Of a stretch of 64,000 bases of DNA, positions 23,333-35,929 are shown one piece after another. Where the stretch lies: contig JAVTVX010000017.1 in assembly GCA_033439265.1 (NCBI GenBank), positions 8,082,001 through 8,146,000 on the forward strand, given 5' to 3'. Origin of the DNA: Dillenia suffruticosa (lineage: Eukaryota; Streptophyta; Magnoliopsida; Dilleniales; Dilleniaceae). The notes beneath the pieces were generated by a model, which searched no databases, was not told the origin of the DNA, and saw only the letters and a list, made by a program, of their open reading frames with translations. Both the position numbers and the translations under genes were made by a program. Position 1 is the stretch's first letter; each line of letters begins with the position of its first letter.

Positions 23333-24498
23333 CTCTTTCAACTTTTCAACTCTGATTTTTCTGATCCCAAGTTAATCCTATCTTTTTTTTGAAAAAAAAA
23401 TATTAGAGGCAAAATTAACCAAATTGCTTATCTCCAAACTAAATATAAAATTAAATTTCTGGTCTTAGTTGTTAATCTGTACATAAAGTATTGATTACAA
23501 GAAATAATATTTTCCTTCCAAAATATATTGTATAAATTAAAATTGTTGGGAGTTTTAAGCATATTATTTCTTGTCATCAAAACTTTGACGCTCATTCCAA
23601 AATATATTGTATAAGATTTCCGTGGGATCCATAAAGTTTTGATTACAAGAAATGCTCATTCCAAAATATTATAAAAAATAATATTTTCATTCCAAAAAGT
23701 CATTTTTATTGTTAATCTGTACATAAAGTTTTGAGCATTCTTCCGTGGGAACCTCATTCCTCAATGAATACTTTTGATGCTCAACTCTCTACATGCCTTT
23801 CCATTTGATTGGGCAGCGAACCTTGTCCCTTATTAAAGATGACCCTTTAGCCTTATTTTATGGCTCATATTATTCAAAACAACTCTTTTCATAAAATAAC
23901 TTTTTATTAATCGGATTAACCAATATTATTGTGATCCAAAAATAAATTATTGATGTAATAATATTTTATATCGAATATCTTATTGATGCAACAAGTCAAA
24001 AGGTTTTATCATTTAATTTTTTATTTTCTTTTAAACAATAAAAATTTTAGTTATTAACTTTTAAAGACGCATTAATGAAAGCAATGGGTTTACAAATTAT
24101 ATGTTAGATAAATTAATGTACAAATTAAAAATGTCTCGAGCCGGTAAGATGGAATTTTGATACTACCACATGTAATGAAAACAAAATAACATAAATTTTT
24201 TTTGGGGGGAATTTTATGACTTTTATTTCTATTTAATAATTATTATTTCTCATGAAATGAGATAATAAAATATTTAATAACTATTAAATTATTTTTTAAT
24301 CATCATAAATTTTATAAATATTAATATTTATCGAATTAGAAATAGCTGTTTTTTATTTCAATCATTAATCGCCAAATAACGATACCTTTTAATCAGATCA
24401 TTTTTACTGCTGTGCAATCTATGCTCCCGTAGCCCACAAGGAGCCCACATTTCCCTTCTTGCGGTCCCTGTTTATATCATGGACCCTCTTTTCCCCGC

Positions 24499-24600
24499 TT
24501 TTTTTTTTTTTTTATTTTTTATTTTTTTTACAGATATTTGAACCTGTAATCTCCAAGTTAAAAGAGAGTGATTTTGACCACTAAACTATCCCATTAAGAT
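24499..24600 (-). mobile_element. tRNA-derived SINE
   Basis: In minus orientation the segment starts near gggatagtttagtggtca, which fits a pol III A box (TRGYNNARNGG type). About 40 nt later comes ggttcaaat, a B-box-like motif. An A-rich tail follows, seen as T-runs on the plus strand at about 24,499-24,530. This order is that of a tRNA-derived plant SINE. Its head is part of the tandem array next to it. No target duplication identified. Confidence 0.6.
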
Positions 24601-24770
24601 TTTTTTTCCCTTTTTTGCTTCCGGTCTCTAAGTTAAAAGAGAGTGATTTTGACCACTATACTCTCCCATTAAGATTTTTTTTCCCTTTTTTGCTTCCGGT
24701 CTCTAAGTTAAAAGAGAGTAATTTTGACCACTATACTCAAGATTTTTCTCCCTTTTTTTGCTTCCGGAAG
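24555..24770. repeat. 75-bp tandem repeat, three copies, made from a SINE head
   Basis: Units start at 24,555, 24,630 and 24,705 with aagttaaaagagagtgattt and have an exact 75-bp period. The third is incomplete and slightly diverged. Each unit contains the A-box-like motif seen in the adjoining SINE. Confidence 0.92.
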
Positions 24771-24848
24771 AAGCACATGGCACGACCTTGGAGTACATGA
24801 CCATAACCTAACAAAAACCAAAGAACCATTTCGTCTACCGTGTCAACT

Positions 24849-24944
24849 ATATCTGACAGCCACGTGTTCGGCACATGCAGACCAACGAGAGCACAAATAT
24901 CTGACAGCCACGTGTTCGGAACATGGAAGTCAACGAAAGCACAT
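24849..24944. repeat. 48-bp tandem duplication, each copy with a G-box
   Basis: Two units start at 24,849 and 24,897 with atatctgacagccacgtgtt. Each has one CACGTG palindrome (24,861-24,866 and 24,909-24,914). G-boxes bind bZIP and bHLH factors, but no gene start is visible nearby. Confidence 0.85.
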
Positions 24945-27900
24945 AACCGACCAGGTGCAAATTCAAGAGGCGTAGTTATAGCGTATGATGCTCTAGTCGT
25001 TAAAAAAAGGGGGACATTACACAAGTTTGTGCACAACTGGGCCCATTGGGCCTTGAAAAAAGCAACCGCCCGAATTCTCAACCCTAGGCCCACATGGCAC
25101 TAGGTTACTGCTTCCTTTTCTCCCGGTCAATACTTTTGTAGCACTTTTTTGTGTGTTGTTATAGTTATGAAAGTTATTAAAGACAGCATAAAAAGTGGGG
25201 GAAAAAGGTCAACGAGACTTGTCTCTGTCTTCTTACTCTTTTTGCACATGTTTTCAGGTTTGGTCTTATCTCTCTCTGGGTCTTTTGGTTCTTCATACAA
25301 CCATGATTTTACCCACTCCAAATCATTGCGGGGGAAACTCCCCAACTCATTTGCCCTCGGGTTTCTTGAGAGAGATGCAAATGGTGGGTGGGGTCCCGAC
25401 CCATGCTAGCCCCATTAAGATAGGTATGGGAAAGAATTTGAATTTTTTTTTTAATTACAAACCCTACGTATCTTACTTATAGTTTCATGAAAGAAATATG
25501 TTGTACTTTTAATAATATTAGTGAAGGAAAAGTTAATTAGAGAAATGGATTTGCTGTTTGTTAAGTGAGATGGATTTGAAATTGCATATTGAAATATGTC
25601 TTGAATTTGGGACAATAAATAATGAGGTTTTTTGGGGGGGAATTTTTTTTCCAAGCCAAACCCTCCCTATTGCTTATCCCTAGCTCTTGAGATAATTGGG
25701 AACAAGTTGGAGCAGTGGCAAAGCAAAGAGTACTTGATAAAAATCTATCACTTGAATTTTTTTTGAAAGTTTTGAAAGTTCACGCCCAATATGGTACTTT
25801 ACTGATTTTCCCCTAAATTTGTGCTTCACACTTAAATTTGGTTTGGTTGCAATGGGGGGGGGGAGAGAGAGTAGGAAATGGATAACTTATTTTATCTTAT
25901 ATCTTCAAAAATCAAATATTTGTATATGAGGAGATAACTAATATATTTTGAATTTTTATAATCTAGGAAAAATAGTAAATATGTTTTGAATTTATATTTT
26001 AGTATGTTATTTCAGTTTTTTCTTTTGTTTTGTTGGTATTCATAATATTTGTTCTCTTCACATGCTGAACAAAAATTCTAACTTCGTTGGCGAGTTGGAG
26101 GAGATTGAGACGGAAAAGGGCTCCTTTTGAACTAAATTCTAGATTTATTTCTAAATTGTTAGATTTTTCTTTTTAATATTTAGAGTGTTTTTTTAAGACT
26201 ATTTTTAATCTGTATTTGTTTCATGAAAATATCACTCTGGAAATAATAAATATCCATTTCACAATTTAATAAGGGCAATTGGAAAGAGAAGAATCCATTC
26301 ACAGGTCTCTAAACTGTTAATGCCCGAGCAACATGGTGGGGTTCTTTTTTTTTTTTTTTTTTTTTTGTGGGTTCGCGACCAATTGGACATACAATATGTT
26401 GAGAAAAAAATGATAGTAAATGAACTTTTTTATCTTTGTTGCTATATGTACATATAAAAGAAAACAGGTGGGGCTGGACTTTTGGCTTTTATGTTTTCTC
26501 ATGTGTTGTTTGTTTTCTCTAATTCAATTTTGATCGCCAGAAGAAAAGGATAAAATTACCAATGGGTTCAAGAGAGATTCTATTTTCTTGTATAGACACT
26601 AGACAAGATAGCATTGATAAGACAGAAGAATAAAAGAATTGTTGTGGTCTATATTGGCTCCCGGAAAAGATAAGACAAAATTAGGAAGGCCAAATTGGCA
26701 AGTCCATCGCAAATATTGATATTGACATGGAATAATTAAAGCTATTAAGAATTGACGGATCAATAGTAAGAAACCACACAAAAAAAGGTAAATCACCCGT
26801 CTGTATTGTATTGATGGAGCATGGTCCAAAAATCAATTATCACATGACTTAAAATCTTTTACATCAAAGTCCACCAAACGAAACACATCCGTAACGTGTC
26901 ATCAATACAAAATTTATCTTTTAGATAGATAAATACGATCCACTTTCTCAATACACATGGACCGACTTCTTGTGATAATCAATTACTCAGCTGTTAAATC
27001 TACTTGGTGCTCCACATATTCATTTGGTTAAGGACAATAATTGCCTCCCCTCAGAGTGCGGAGTCAACCTCCCGTAAAGGAAAGAAAACTCTTGATTGTT
27101 ATTAATAAAGAAAAGAATATCTAGAAATCTGGATTTTCCCGAACGATAATATTCCAAATTTTCAAAAATCTCTTGTCATGAAATTTATAATTTTAGGATA
27201 TTTTTACAAGGAAACTAGGGTTTTAACGTTTTTAATATATACGACACTTGCTCAAGTAACCTATATATACTATGTTCGTCCGACCAATAGGTAAGTCTCT
27301 CTGACTCTCGGAACATACACAAAGTACAAAGGGCATATAGATCTCTCTTTCGTTCTATTTTTTCTTTTTTTAAAAACTGTTCTTTAATTTGAGCGTCAGA
27401 TTCTCTCCGCCGGAGCACCCTCCGATAATCTTTTACAGGTCTCATTGTTCAAGATTGCTAGATGACCAGTCCCCGTTCGAGTCAACAGAATTATCATCTA
27501 TGAAGTCAAAACTTACCTCCCACGAGTATCTAAAACAAATCATTATGTGATATGGTATAGTTTAAAATCAAGACAATATATGCAAATTCTAAATTAGTTA
27601 TTCAGGACGAGTGGTGTGGCAACCGGGTCAATTGCAGATAATACCACAAAAAAATTAAAAATATTATGGTATTATTTCAGTTGCGGAGTTACATAGAAAG
27701 GAGGAGGATGGGCAATATGCCCCACTAAACTAAAATAATTCTTTTAATTGTTATATATCAAATAAATATTATTTTCATTATTCAATTTTAAGATATTATC
27801 CCTGTTAAAATCATCAATTGACCACCAACATGTTGACCCTATTCTAACCTAAAATATTACCCCATTCAACCCTTTTTTGTCCCCACTACTCTTTGGTCTC

Positions 27901-28893
27901 GGATCCACCGCCGAAAAAGTTGCCAAATAAAAACGTAAATGGAGCCATATCAACGGAATTTTGACCACTGCAAAGATATCATATTGTACTATTGCACAAC
28001 AAAAGTACCCCCGATTACGGATGGCTTATACCTGAAACACTGTTAACATAAGACTTTGGGCCCACTAATATATGTCTTCACGATCGATACTCATATGCAC
28101 AGCATCCTGATTGTCCACGGAAAAGAAAGCTGGACAGAAAAATGGGGGGAGAATAAGTGAGTTACAAAAACTCAGTAAACAATTAAGACAATACAAAAGT
28201 ATAAAGACTTAAACTAAAAAAGAAATATTGATCAAATTATATTTTAGAGGTGTTGTATATATGAAATATATTCACTGCTAACAAAATTAGTAATTCACAG
28301 ATAACATCAGAATAAATCCCATATCATATCAAATGTCAGTAGACAACAATTGTATCAATGTCATTCGGGAGTCCGAAAACTAGTTCTCACTCAACAATCT
28401 GAGAACTTCTATTTTCTAACAAGAATTTGAGAACCAGTTGATAATCAGGAGTCTGTGGTCCAATTATAGTAGGAGTTGAAGACTTCTCATAGCAAGATTT
28501 CATACGCTAAATTTACATGAAGAGTTCGAAGATTAACCGGGTCATTTATTCTTTTTCAAAATATTTTTAAATTCACCAATCTTCACATATTGCGATTTCT
28601 TAAGTTAGCTTGGACCTTAGGCCAAAAAAAGGATTGTTTTTAACTCTATTCTGTTGCTTTTCCTCCTCTCTCTCTCTCTCTCATCCATGGGAAGCAAGTT
28701 GCCTTTGTTCATCTCCTTCTTCTCCCTCAGTCACTGCCTTCGTCTTCACTTTTCCCTTATACTATTCCTCCTCCTTTTCACGGGTGGTATACCTTGAATG
28801 CTTCACACCACCCATAGCCTAGATCTTGTATGAAAAGTGTGAATCAACGGTCAAGATCAATCCTTGTATTTGAAGCAAAACATCAAGTGTTAA

Positions 28894-28988
28894 GTTTGTT
28901 TAGTGGCTTAAGCAAGTGTTTGTTTAGTGGTTCGAGCAAGAGTTTGCTTAATGATTCAAGTAAGTGTGTTCAGTGCTGCAAGCGAGGA
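28894..28988. repeat. 24-bp tandem repeat, four diverged copies
   Basis: Units start at 28,894, 28,918, 28,942 and 28,966 (gtttgtttagtggcttaagc-like). One forward frame stays open across the array and would give an eight-residue repeat of the type SLFSGLSK. No start codon or flanking exon supports translation. Confidence 0.75.
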
Positions 28989-29386
28989 TAATAATGAATG
29001 TGATACCACATGATCAAAGGAGATTATATTTGTATCAAAACATGTGTCGATTTCTAATCGGTAGATCGAACGTGAATATAATATCGAAGCATGAATTTCC
29101 ATTCTAAGTCATCCGTGAGATCGTTTTGCATTTCCAACATAATTTTCAAAATATTTTGCTCAAATCAAGAATTGTAAGGTTTTTAAAAATTTTCTGTTAA
29201 GATTTTGTCTAAAGTATTATTACAATAAATTTTGAAAATTGATGTGTTCAAGATTAGCAATTTCTAAATCTTTAAAATTGATTTTCTGATTTTTCTTATT
29301 GAGAAATTAGGGTCAGAGTTATCACCCGTAGTATTTATATCGACCAATTATATTAGATATATTAATATACAATAATCTACTTTCAG

Positions 29387-32108
29387 TGTCACGCCCCGAC
29401 CCGGGATCGTGAGCAGCCGCCCGTTACCCTGGATGCCGGCTGTATTTTTACAGAAAATCGGGCAGAACCTTCCCATATATCGGAGGTCTCCCATATTAAA
29501 ATAAACCTGTTACCTGTCCAAAAGGTGCCATCCCGGCCTCAAAATGCATATATTATCCTCAACAACAAATCAGATCATCCTACTGCACAATCCAGGGAAA
29601 CGCAAGGCTAACAAACAATTCTCCACAGTCCTAACCACAGACCTCTACTGCCATACCCCCGTTAAAGGCATGGACAGCCGCCAGTCGCCCCTCCTGTGAT
29701 TTAGAGGAGGCACTGAGCGATCCTAGATGACAATTCTAAGACATGACACATTCCCAAATACAGACGCAACGAAAAAGAAATGCCTCAATGCAATGTCATG
29801 CAGTGACATGAGAGTTCCACAATTTAAATGTCCATATTTATACAGTCATCTCATAATTATAAAAATGGTCATCTATAGACCTCAGAATACAAATACATCA
29901 CCAATACAAATTTACAGCGGAAATATACAATAATTCCTCAAGTCCAGGCCTGATCTCCCAAAGAAACTGAGCGTCCTAAAAGCGACACTCCTTGTCAAAT
30001 ACTATCTCTGAAACAAAAGGGAAATGAGGGGTGAGTACTCGGGAAAGAATATTCAGTGAGTGAGTGGGTCAATGCAGTCATCAAATATGGAGTGTGAAAC
30101 TGGAGTGTCAAAACATAAGTATATAAATCATATTTCAAATCATCATGCTTTTCATTTCAACAATATATCGCTTCACGCATTTTCAAGTCAAATATGCATC
30201 CAAAGTACCATCATTTAAAATCATAGAGCTGCCAGCCGAAAATATCCTGGCAGAGGTCTACCGCGACCTATGACAGGCGCACCGGAGGTGTTATATGCAA
30301 ATTTCTTTAAAGTGCTCTCTACCCCGACGTTGGCGACGAACCTCGTCCAGGTGCTAGACTTGGAGAGGATATCCAATCCAAATCCAAATCCTCCCCCTTT
30401 CGGGTTCAACCTGGCTAGTACCGTGTAGATAATCAAATCACGACAACTCGTGGGATACCCCAGGCCTAGGCATATCCGGACGCCACCAAAGCGCCTCTCA
30501 CGGTGTCCTTCGTAGCTACGGAACAATACATATCAAAACCCTCAAGGCCAAAACCAATATCATATCAAAATGTGCCGAAATCAGGTTCATAAACCAATGC
30601 AACATATAGCATAAAATGGCACATTATACATTTCAACCACATGGATGCATAATTTCATAATTCAATACAGTTTTTGCACACTCCAACGGTTCACAAAAGT
30701 CAATTTTAAAACCAGTCAAAACATTTCCAACATACGACAAATCATGCTCATTATCAAAATGTTGTAAAACAGGATTTACATATTAAACAAAAGCATTGAA
30801 ATAAATCCCACTCACAGTTTTGGGGAAGGTAGCGCACTCCCCAATAACACCAAAATACGTAAAATAAGGCGCCCCTCAATCGAGTCACCAAAATAGCCAA
30901 CCTAATCAATCATCACGATTTTTATCAATTTCCGACTATTTCAGGGTTTATCATTTTTTTCTTAATTCGTACGAACCCTAAATTTCTCAATTTATAAACA
31001 AATCAACTAATGCTACCTAATTTGACAAAGTTTATTCAAGGGTTGAAGAGATTTCATTTCTCTCACCTAGGATTCTTCGGATCTCAGATTTAGCTTTCGT
31101 TCGCCCGTCGGTTTGGTCTAAAACCTGAATGTTTCTAAATTTGAAACAATTGCGAACAATTTAAGTCCAATTACTAAAGAGATTCGAAACCCAAGTGCGA
31201 AAAATCGAAACTTAGAGTCATTTACCTTCGCAGAGGCTTACGGACTGCCACGGGCCGTCGCGGGCCGTGGGCCGTGGGCTGGCGGGCTGATGGGCTGACG
31301 GGCCTGGTGGGCCGGCGGGCCTGATGGGTCTGCGGCCTGGCAAGCCGGATCACGCGCTGGAGCGTGCTCGCGCTCGTGCTGGCGCTGGCGCTGGCTCACG
31401 CGCTGAAGCGCACTCGTAAGCTGGATCGTGCGCTGCTCGCGCTGTGGGTCGCACGCTGGAGCGCTCGCGCTCGCGCTCGTGCTGGGGCGTGCTGAGGCGC
31501 GCTGGGGTCGCGCGCTGGGGATCGCGACTGCTTGCGCGCTGCTCGAGCGCTGTTCGTGCGCTGCTCGCGCGCGGTTCGCGCGCTGCTGGAGCGCTGCTCG
31601 CGCTTAGGCTGGGTCGCGCTAGGACGCGCTGGGACGCGCTGGGGCGCGCTGGTGCTCGCGCTGGGGCGCGCAAGTGCGAGCTGGTGCAGGGACCGCACAG
31701 GGGCGCGCAGGGGCTCGTGCTACGGCGTGCTCGAGCGATCGCGTGCTCACGCGAGGGAGGGTCGCGCTGCAGCGCTCGCGCGCTCACGAGGAAGACTGCG
31801 CGGTGGAGCTAGCGCTCGCGCGGAGATGATCGCGCGGCTGTGCTCGGGCGGTCGCTCGCGGCGAAGAGGGGAAGCTGCAGCGGCTGTGGGTGGCGCTCGT
31901 GGTGACCGGCGGTGCTGGCGGCGGCGGCGGCAGCGGGAGGGGAAGAGACACGGCGGCGGGGAGAAGGGAAAAGAGAGAAGAAAGAGGGAGAGAAGAAGAG
32001 GGAGAGAGAAGAGAGAAGAGAGGGGAAAAGAGAGAGAGAAAATTGGGCTTTAAGCCCTAATTTTGTTATTTTTTTTTTGTTTTTTTTTTTTTTTAATTGG
32101 GTATTACA
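29387..32108 (-). repeat. 3' LTR of the gypsy element (2.7 kb)
   Basis: On the plus strand it starts tgtcacgccccgac and ends gggtattaca, giving TG...CA ends. It contains a very CpG-rich block (about 31,240-31,960) of gctcgcgctgg-like sequence and a purine-rich block (about 31,960-32,040). The same layout is in the other LTR. Confidence 0.95.
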
Positions 32109-32156
32109 TTTTCTAACCCCCTAAAAACAAGTTTCGTCCTCGAGATTAAAAGAAAA

Positions 32157-35100
32157 CTATACAGAAAATAGATGGGAGTACTGTTTCCTCATGGCTTCCT
32201 CAGGCTCCCAAGTTTGTTCCTCGACCTGGTCGCTCCTCCACAAAACTTTGACAAGAGGAACCTCTTTGCTCCGTAGCTTTCTGACCTGTCGATCCAGAAT
32301 AGTCACAGGCTGAACAGGTAAACTCAAGTCCTCTCGAAGCTCAACTGGCGGAGCTTCTAAAATGTGTGAGGGATCTGGCTGATATCTCCTAAGTACTGAG
32401 ACATGAAATACATCGTGAACATGCGATAGATCTGCTGGCAGCTCCAATTTATATGCTACACTTCCGACCCTCTCAAGGATACGGAAGGGCTCAATATACC
32501 TGGGACTCAACTTCCCTCGCTGCCCAAATCGAATGACTCCCTTCAAGGGAGGTATCTTTAAGAATACCATGTCTCCCACAGTAAACTCTAGAGGTCGCCG
32601 CCTACGATCTGCATAGGATTTCTGTCTATCCTGGGCGGCTTTCATCCGCGTACGGATAATCCTCACTTTCTCCTTCGTCTCCTCTACCAACTCAACATTG
32701 GTGAGTCGTCGCTCACCAACCTCATCCCAGCACAACGGGGTACGACACTTCCTCCCATACAATGCCTCGTAAGGTGGCATGCCAATGCTTGCCTGATAGC
32801 TATTATTATAGGCGAATTCCACCAACGGAAGATGTCGATCCCAACTCCCCCGGAAGTCCATAACACATGCCCTAAGCATGTCCTCTAAAGTTTGAATAGT
32901 TCTCTCTGGCTGACCATCTGTCTGGGGGTGATACACTGTGCTGAAATTCAGTCTAGTACCCAAAGCCTCCTGCAGACTGGGCCAAAAACGGGATGTAAAT
33001 CTGGGGTCTCAATCTGATACTATTGACACTGGAACCCCATGTAGTCTCACGATCATATCAATATAGAGGCGTGCCAACCTTTCAAGCGAGTAATCACTCC
33101 TAATCGGGATGAAATGTGCGGACTTAGTAAGTCGGTCAACTATCACCCAAATAGCATCATGCTGTGCCGAAGTTCGCGGTAACCCCACTACGAAATCCAT
33201 CGTGATATGCTCCCACTTCCACTCAGGAATGGGAAGGGGCTGCAATGTGCCAGCTGGACGCTGGTGCTCAGCCTTCACCTGTTGACATACAAGGCAACGA
33301 GCAATGAATTCTGTAATTTTCCGTTTCATACCAGACCACCAATAACTGTCTCTGATGGTGCGGTACATTTTAGTACTGCCGGGATGTAAAGTATAAGCAG
33401 ATGAATGGGCCTCCTCAAGAATAGCCCTGCGAAGATCACTATTTGCCGGTACACATGCTCGATCTCGAAAAACCAACAGTCTATCCTTGCGAACTCTAAA
33501 GTCATCAATATCACCTCTGCTGGCTTTCTCATAAATACCTCGGAGCTCTTCGTCACTCTGCTGAAGCTCCCTGATACGATCGAGCAAACTCGGTCGAACC
33601 TCAAATCTGGCTACTATAGCTCCCTGATCATCACTAGCCAACCTGACTCCCAAAGCTCGGAGTCCCAATAAACACGAGAGATAAGTACTCTCGGTAGTCT
33701 GAGAAGAGGAAGATGACTTCCGACTCAAGGCATCAGCCACCACATTAGCCTTGCCCGGATGATAATCAATAATGAGGTCATAATCTTTTAGCAGCTCTAA
33801 CCATCTCCGCTGCCTCAAATTCAGCTCCCTTTGAGTGAACAGATACTTTAGACTTTTGTGATCTGTAAACACTCTGCATGTGACCCCATATAAATAGTGG
33901 CGCCATATCTTTAGCGCAAAGACTATGGCCGCCAACTCCAAATCGTGCGTAGGATAATTCACCTCATGCTTCTTTAGCTGCCGCGAAGCATAGGCGATAA
34001 CTCTACCATACTGCATCAATACACAGCCCAATCCCTGCCTGCTGGCGTCACTGTACACCACATACTCTCGATTACTCGTGGGAAAGGCTAGAATCGGAGC
34101 GGACGTCAATCGCTGTTTGAGCTCCTGAAAGCTCACCTTACAACGATCATCCCATACAAACTTGACACCTTTTCGCGTCAATCTAGATAACGGAGCAACA
34201 ATTCGAGAAAAGCCCTCTACAAATCTGCGGTAATACCCGGCTAGACCAAGAAAACTCCTGATCTCAGTCACTGTCTGTGGCTGCTCCCATCTCAAGATAG
34301 CCTTAACTTTCTGCGGATCAACAAAGATACCTTCCGCAGAAACTACATGGCCAAGAAAACCAATCTGCCGCAACCAAAATTCACACTTGGTGAACTTGGC
34401 ATAAAGCTGTCTCTCACGAAGAGTCTGCAAAATCACCCTAAGGTGCTGAGCATACTCATCATTACTCCGCGAGTAGACTAAGATATCATCAATAAAAACA
34501 ATGACGAACCGATCCAAATAATCATGAAAAATTCGGTTCATTAGGTCCATAAATGCGGCAGGGGCATTAGTCAGCCCAAACGGCATGACCAAAAACTCAT
34601 AATGTCCGTATCGGGTGCGGAAAGCCGTCTTAGGCACATCCTCGGCCCTAATCCGCAGTTGATGGTAACCCGACCGGAGATCTATCTTCGAGAATACTCT
34701 GGCACCCTGTAATTGATCAAAGAGATCATCAATACGTGGTAGTGGGTACCGATTTTTAACGGTAACTTTGTTCAACTGTCTATAATCTACACATAGCCGA
34801 AATGTGCCGTCCTTCTTTTTCACAAACAACACCGGTGCACCCCACAGAGACGTGCTAGAACGGATAAACCCCTTATCCAGCAACTCCTGCAACTGGACCT
34901 TGAGCTCTCTTAGCTCAGCCGGCGCCATCCTGTATGGCGGCATAGAAATAGGTGTAGTCCCCGGAGCTAAATCGATCTCAAAGTCAAACTCCCGAACAGG
35001 TGGTAGTCCAGGCAGCTCCTCGGGGAAAATATCAGGAAAGTCCTGTACCACTGGGACATCCTCCAGTCTCAGTCCCTGAGCAGTGGTGTCAATGATATGA

Positions 35101-35560
35101 GCCAGGTAAGTCACACATCCGCGGCGAATCATGCGTCTAGCCTCCAAAACTGAAATGACACAGCGGGGTAAAACCCGCCTCTCGCCCTCAAAAATCAACA
35201 CTGGCTGATCGGGTTTTCGAAACTCCACCTGCTTCTTAAAGCAGTCAACCGAAACCCGATGCATATGTAGCCAATCCATCCCCAAGATGGCATCAAAATC
35301 AGTCATGGCGAGAGGGATTAGATCTGCCTTCAGCACTGTATCCCCAACTTTGATTTCACATTCTCTATACACTGTGCCGCGCACAATCTGCTCACCCAGA
35401 GGAGTGATGACCGATATCTCCTCGTCCAAAGGTGAGAGCGGTCTGTCAGAGTGTCGGGAGAATTTATCGCTCACATACGAATAATTAGACCCCGTGTCAA
35501 TAAGGATACGAACATCTATTCCGAAAATGGGTAGAGTACCTATCATTGAACAAAATGCAC
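32157..35560 (-). mobile_element. pol region of the gypsy element
   Basis: Parts in element order, from high to low coordinates. Aspartic protease with [12 protein letters not shown]. Reverse transcriptase with [10 protein letters not shown] and the catalytic FIDDILVYS. RNase H with [11 protein letters not shown]. Integrase with a zinc-binding HHCC region ([11 protein letters not shown]) and the DDE core. The C-terminal end, with [20 protein letters not shown] and [16 protein letters not shown], is the chromodomain-type tail of Tekay/Del chromoviruses. It is an old copy and not intact. Confidence 0.93.
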
Positions 35561-35929
35561 ATAGACTTAGAATAATTTCAAACTTGACATGTATATATAT
35601 ATGTCAAAATAGTTGAGCCTCTAGGGCTTCTACAATCTCGGTGTACAAAAATGTCAGAGTAGTATCATGTCGACAAAAGGGAACACAACATACAATACCC
35701 ATACGACTGATACAATGCTGACATCCTCAAAAGAAGTGAGAATACGAATAGAGATCCTATTCTACAGGATCAGAAGGAGGAGTACCCATGATGATGTCGG
35801 GGTTCGCCTGGGCGTCCTCCTGCGTCATGGCATAAACCCGGGCCTGAGCCCTAGGCTGCTGTCGTGCCTGAGTCTGCACTGTGTTACTCCCAGTGGTTAC
35901 CCTGGGAGTAGAAACTGCTGGCCGAACAG

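Larger units (their letters stand above)
18790..29380. other. 10.6-kb intergenic region, no gene seen
   Basis: AT-rich DNA with no convincing coding exon on either strand. It holds the SULTR2 upstream region, a 135-165-bp tandem duplication (20,968-21,290), microsatellites at 21,380-21,412 (TA) and 22,175-22,211 (TC), a 30-bp A-run at 23,301-23,330, the SINE and its tandem copies (24,499-24,770), a duplicated G-box unit (24,849-24,944) and a 24-bp tandem repeat (28,894-28,988). The minus-strand stretch 27,200-27,450 contains a TATA-like agtatatatagg and could be part of an old LTR, but I could not find its ends. Confidence 0.5.

Noticed and set aside
24555-24770. CRISPR-like array
   Set aside because: The repeats are contiguous 75-bp tandem units without spacers, in plant nuclear DNA.
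27215-27445. 76-residue minus-strand frame
   Set aside because: No domain and no splice context. It may be part of an old LTR, but no terminal repeats or target duplications were found.
28610-28822. 70-residue plus-strand frame with a Leu/Ser-rich start resembling a signal peptide
   Set aside because: The composition follows from CT-rich sequence; no homologous motif, splice signal or promoter seen.
30221-30526. 101-residue open frame present in both LTRs (also at 38,375-38,680)
   Set aside because: It lies inside LTR sequence and is shared only because the LTRs are copies; no domain recognised.
31350-32053. Long Ala/Arg-rich open frames on both strands (also at 39,392-40,191)
   Set aside because: They come from the low-complexity CpG-rich block of the LTRs, where stop codons are rare by composition.
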